Source of the DNA: Acidithiobacillus montserratensis
GTDB lineage: Bacteria > Pseudomonadota > Gammaproteobacteria > Acidithiobacillales > Acidithiobacillaceae
Assembly (NCBI RefSeq): GCF_018853465.1
Contig: NZ_JABBOU010000060.1
Span: forward strand, 1 to 29,609
Direction of reading: 5' to 3'
DNA: 29,609 bases
Shown: in pieces, positions 26,295-29,609 of the stretch
Layout of the letters: every line of letters begins with the position of its first letter
Position numbering within the stretch: the stretch's first letter is position 1
The notes under the pieces: generated by a model
Told to the model about the DNA's origin: nothing
Database searches by the model: none
Seen by the model: only the letters and a program-made list of their open reading frames with translations
Translations under genes and position numbers: made by a program

Positions 26295-26363
26295 AATTTC
26301 TTTCTCCTGTTATAGACCAAGTCACTTTTGTTAAAACCACTTATCTGCTGTGCACCTGCAAAG

Positions 26364-26393
26364 GTTATAGCAGGGTAAAAAAACATTTGTCAA
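26364..26393 (-). promoter_or_regulatory. sigma-70 promoter of hupB and the downstream tRNAs
   Basis: On the minus strand a perfect -35 box TTGACA (26393-26388) is followed after 18 bases by TATAAC (26369-26364). The expected transcript start is near 26357, leaving about 60 bases of leader before the ATG. Confidence 0.85.
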
Positions 26394-26480
26394 GAACGCT
26401 CAAAATTTCACAACATATATCGATTGTTAAAGCCTAAATTTTTCACAATATTCGTCGTGATTTAGCGACGGTATAACATT

Positions 26481-26519
26481 AAAAATTGCCTCTGACGATC
26501 AGGTCCGCATCAGAGGCAA
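26481..26519 (-). terminator. Rho-independent terminator after lon
   Basis: On the minus strand the 10-base stem TTGCCTCTGA / TCAGAGGCAA closes a 14-base loop and is followed by TTTTTAA. It begins 12 bases past the lon stop codon. Confidence 0.92.
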
Positions 26520-26530
26520 GCTAAAAGAAC

Positions 26531-28966
26531 CTAATGTGCCGTAGCCTTATCTTCGGCAGTATCACCCACCACCGGCGGAACAACGCCGGGAATGGCTTCA
26601 CCATCATCCGGCAAAGGGGTGGGTGAAGACTCCAGAGCAATAGCCAGAACCTCGTCAATCCAACGTACCGGCTTGATCGTCAGGGCATCTCGCACGTTTT
26701 TTGGAATCTCCTGCAGATCCTTTTCATTTTCAGCCGGGATCATTACCGTACTGATACCGCCACGATGGGCTGCCAGCAATTTTTCTTTCAATCCACCAAT
26801 CGGTAGAACCTCTCCACGCAAGGTGATTTCTCCGGTCATGGCCACCGTGGCTTTGACCGGAATATTGGTTAGCGCAGAAACCAGGGCCGTGGCCATGCCA
26901 ATACCGGCACTGGGTCCATCCTTGGGGGTCGCCCCCTCAGGAACATGAATATGCACATCACGATTCTGATAGAAGTCAGCAGGAATGCCCAGAGCACGCG
27001 ATCGCGCCCGCACCACACTCATCGCCGCCTGAATGGATTCCTGCATGACATCGCCCAGCTTACCGGTAATCAGCAGCTTGCCCCGACCCGGTACCACCAC
27101 TGCTTCAATACTCAGCAGTTCTCCGCCCACTTCTGTCCAGGCCAAACCAGTGACTTCACCAATGCGATTTTCTTTTTCCGCCTTGCCAAAATCAAAACGT
27201 CGTACCCCCAGATATTTATCCAGATTGCGATCAGATACCTGAATTTTAGTACGTTTTTTGTCCAGCAAAAGCTCCTTGACGACCTTGCGACAAATACGCG
27301 CCAGTTCCCGTTCCAGATTCCGCACACCCGCTTCGCGGGTATAGTAGCGGATAATATCCCGTATGACGGTTTGGGAAACCTGCATTTCTCCTTCTTTCAA
27401 ACCGGCCTTCTCGATTTGCTTGGGGAGCAGGTATTTGCTGGCAATATGGATTTTCTCATCTTCCGTATAACCGGAAATGCGGATAACCTCCATACGATCC
27501 ATCAGTGGCGCCGGTATATTCAAGGTGTTGGCCGTGGTTACGAACATCACCTCGGACAAATTGAAATCCACTTCCAGATAATGATCATTGAAAGTTGCAT
27601 TCTGCTCCGGATCCAGCACTTCGAGCAGAGCGGAAGCCGGATCACCGCGAAAATCCATGGCCATCTTGTCCACTTCATCTAGCAGCATCAACGGATTACG
27701 AGTAGCCACCTTGGCCAGACTCTGCACAATTTTGCCCGGCAAGGCGCCAATGTAGGTCCGCCGGTGACCACGAATTTCGGCTTCGTCGCGCACGCCACCC
27801 AAGGACATCCGCACAAATTTACGATTGGTCGCTTCAGCAATGGACCGGCCCAGGCTGGTTTTACCCACGCCGGGGGGACCTACCAAGCACAGTATAGGCC
27901 CACGGCTGTTACCCACCCGTTCCTGAACGGCAAGGTATTCCAGAATCCGTTCCTTGACGTCTTCCAATCCGTAATGATCCGCGTCCAGGATAGCTTTGGC
28001 GCGCTTGAGGTCTTTGGTAATTTTACTGCGTTTACGCCAAGGCACCCCCACCAGCCAGTCGATGTAATTGCGCACGACTGTGGCTTCGGCAGACATCGGA
28101 CTCATCATCCGCAACTTTTTCAGTTCAGCATCGGCTTTGGCGCGGACATCTTTGGGCATGCCGGCTTTTTCAATTTTCCGGCCAAGTTCATCCAGTTCAC
28201 TGCCGCCTTCTTCCGAGAGGTCACCCAGTTCTTTTTGAATGGCTTTCATCTGCTCATTCAGATAATACTCACGCTGGCTTTTTTCCATCTGCCGTTTGAC
28301 GCGGCCGCGAATCCGCTTTTCGACCTGAAGGAGATCAATTTCCGACTCCATCATGCCGAGCAGATGTTCCAGCCGTAACCGGGTATCGGCTTTTTCGAGA
28401 ATATCCTGCTTTTCTTCCAGCTTGAGGCTGAGATGGGCGGCCACGGTATCGGCGAGCCGGGCCGGATCATCCATGCTGGCCAAGGTAGACAGGATTTCGG
28501 GCGGAATTTTCTTGTTGAGCTTTACATAAGACTCAAACTGGGCACTTACCGAACGCATCAGCGCTTCCAGTTCACGATCATTGGCAGCGCCGCTCGCGAC
28601 CACCTGAACCTGGGCACGCAGATATTCATCGGCAGGTAGGAAGGAAACGATCTTAGCCCGGTCTGTGCCTTCTACCAGCACTTTTACCGTACCATCCGGC
28701 AATTTGAGTAACTGCAAAATGGTTGCCAGAGTCCCGATACGGTATATATTTTCAGGCTGAGGATCATCATCCGCCGCATTTTTCTGGGAAACCAGCAGTA
28801 TCTGCTTTTCTCCGGACATGGCTTCTTCCAACGCACGGATGGATTTCGCACGACCCACAAAGAGCGGAATCACCATATAAGGAAAAACTACCACATCCCG
28901 CAACGGTAATACTGGAACCATTTGAGATTCTTCTTCTATCAGGAGACTTTTATCGATTTGCGCCAC
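26531..28966 (-). CDS. lon: ATP-dependent protease Lon
   Basis: Lon degrades misfolded and regulatory proteins in the cytoplasm. The 811-residue product (E. coli 784) has the N-terminal substrate domain beginning [17 protein letters not shown], a coiled middle (about 210-260), the AAA domain with Walker [10 protein letters not shown] (about 363-371) and Walker [10 protein letters not shown]. The protease domain has the catalytic Ser 686 (PKDGPSAG) and Lys 729 (GGLKEKL). The start is GTG at 28966 with GGAG eight bases upstream. The C-terminal tail is longer and Pro/acid-rich. It follows clpX with a gap of 86 bases. Confidence 0.97.
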   Translation of the reverse strand: MAQIDKSLLIEEESQMVPVLPLRDVVVFPYMVIPLFVGRAKSIRALEEAMSGEKQILLVSQKNAADDDPQPENIYRIGTLATILQLLKLPDGTVKVLVEGTDRAKIVSFLPADEYLRAQVQVVASGAANDRELEALMRSVSAQFESYVKLNKKIPPEILSTLASMDDPARLADTVAAHLSLKLEEKQDILEKADTRLRLEHLLGMMESEIDLLQVEKRIRGRVKRQMEKSQREYYLNEQMKAIQKELGDLSEEGGSELDELGRKIEKAGMPKDVRAKADAELKKLRMMSPMSAEATVVRNYIDWLVGVPWRKRSKITKDLKRAKAILDADHYGLEDVKERILEYLAVQERVGNSRGPILCLVGPPGVGKTSLGRSIAEATNRKFVRMSLGGVRDEAEIRGHRRTYIGALPGKIVQSLAKVATRNPLMLLDEVDKMAMDFRGDPASALLEVLDPEQNATFNDHYLEVDFNLSEVMFVTTANTLNIPAPLMDRMEVIRISGYTEDEKIHIASKYLLPKQIEKAGLKEGEMQVSQTVIRDIIRYYTREAGVRNLERELARICRKVVKELLLDKKRTKIQVSDRNLDKYLGVRRFDFGKAEKENRIGEVTGLAWTEVGGELLSIEAVVVPGRGKLLITGKLGDVMQESIQAAMSVVRARSRALGIPADFYQNRDVHIHVPEGATPKDGPSAGIGMATALVSALTNIPVKATVAMTGEITLRGEVLPIGGLKEKLLAAHRGGISTVMIPAENEKDLQEIPKNVRDALTIKPVRWIDEVLAIALESSPTPLPDDGEAIPGVVPPVVGDTAEDKATAH

Positions 28967-29012
28967 AGTTCACTCCAGAAATTCGATGATAACCATCATT
29001 AGATAGTCAGAT

Positions 29013-29045
29013 GGGGGCGCGCTGAGGGGATTTCAACGCACCCCC
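29013..29045 (-). promoter_or_regulatory. GC-rich hairpin between clpX and lon
   Basis: On the minus strand GGGGGTGCG and CGCGCCCCC form a 9-base stem (one G-U) with a 15-base loop. No T run follows, so it is more likely an attenuating, processing or stabilising structure than a full terminator. It lies just after the clpX stop and about 45 bases before the lon GTG. Confidence 0.45.
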
Positions 29046-29052
29046 TCTTGTT

Positions 29053-29609
29053 TCAGGCAGGGTGGGACATATCCACCTTGATGGCATCGTCATACACCAG
29101 CAGCGGTTTACCACTGCTGTCCACTACGGCAGCGTCCACCACCACTTTTTTGACCCCAGTCATGGACGGCAACTCGTACATGGTATCCAGCAGAATCTGC
29201 TCCAGGATAGAACGTAACCCGCGTGCACCGGTTTTTCTGGCCAACGCTTTTTTGGCAATAGACTTGAGGGCTTCCGGGCGGAACTCCAAAGTCACACCTT
29301 CCAGTGAAAACATTTTCTGATATTGCTTGATCAAGGCGTTTTTGGGTTCGGTGAGGATGGACATCAGGGCTTCCTCATCCAACTCCTCCAAGAGCGCCAA
29401 TATGGGCAAGCGGCCGACAAATTCGGGAATCAGCCCATAGCGCACCAGATCTTCGGGTTCCAGATTCTGCATCAGCATGGCCGCCGTCGCGTCCTTGTCC
29501 TGTTTTTTCAGGGGAGCGTTGAAACCCATACCACCTTTTTCCAATCGTGAAGAAACGGATTTTTCAAGGCCCGCAAAAGCACCGCCACAGATGAACAGAA
29601 TATGGCGGG
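29053..29609 (-). CDS. clpX: ATP-dependent Clp protease ATP-binding subunit ClpX (C-terminal part)
   Basis: The frame is open from the right edge to the stop at 29053, giving 185 residues. The visible part starts at [13 protein letters not shown] (just after Walker B), then has [40 protein letters not shown] (sensor 2 with GARGLR) and [10 protein letters not shown], all ClpX signatures. ClpX unfolds substrates for ClpP. The N-terminal zinc domain and Walker motifs lie outside the window. Confidence 0.96.
   Translation of the reverse strand, partial: RHILFICGGAFAGLEKSVSSRLEKGGMGFNAPLKKQDKDATAAMLMQNLEPEDLVRYGLIPEFVGRLPILALLEELDEEALMSILTEPKNALIKQYQKMFSLEGVTLEFRPEALKSIAKKALARKTGARGLRSILEQILLDTMYELPSMTGVKKVVVDAAVVDSSGKPLLVYDDAIKVDMSHPA

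Noticed and set aside
26945..28378. Long plus-strand open frames (up to 245 codons) opposite lon
   Set aside because: They are shadows of the strongly conserved lon gene; products are low-complexity, His/Phe-rich and unlike any known protein.

Overview
The window looks like a chromosomal segment of a Gram-negative gammaproteobacterium-like organism. It carries a TonB system, an outer-membrane receptor, an RlpA lipoprotein, PpiD, and the order clpX-lon-hupB-tRNA-ppiD. The gene content and the mixed base composition are compatible with an acidophilic sulfur/iron oxidiser such as Acidithiobacillus, but that is an impression from the sequence and not a database result.

Layout. Positions 1-7695 (minus strand) form one tightly packed operon: a family-5 solute-binding protein, two permeases and two ATPases of an Opp/Dpp-type peptide importer, then tldD and a tldE/pmbA-like gene that runs off the left edge. 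Positions 7696-8623 are a long AT-rich regulatory region. On the other side, a TonB-dependent receptor (8624-11095) points right and ends at a strong terminator. From 11177 to 17875 (plus strand) lies a compact AT-rich gene string: marC, a malate/lactate dehydrogenase-like gene, a stand-alone ACT domain, tonB-exbB-exbD, astB, astA and a GNAT acetyltransferase. At about 17.9 kb the base composition rises, and the lysine/peptidoglycan branch dapC-dapD-dapE follows with rlpA, a sulfotransferase and an L,D-transpeptidase-like gene. The right end (24148-29609, minus strand) is a conserved protein-quality-control block: clpX (partial), lon, hupB, tRNA-Val, tRNA-Asp and ppiD.

How it may work together (inference). 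The left two thirds read as a nitrogen/peptide acquisition island. It has an outer-membrane receptor, its own TonB-ExbB-ExbD motor, a periplasmic binding protein and inner-membrane peptide ABC transporter, a TldD/TldE peptidase pair in the importer operon, and the first two enzymes of the arginine succinyltransferase (AST) pathway. The regulatory region supports this. It contains a near-perfect sigma-54 (-24/-12) promoter before the receptor, a weaker one facing the importer operon, and between them a dyad matching the NtrC-type pattern GCACY-N5-RGTGC. A Fur-like element also lies there, so an iron/metallophore role for the receptor cannot be excluded. The substrate cannot be told from sequence.

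No CRISPR array, insertion sequence, rRNA or phage gene was seen.
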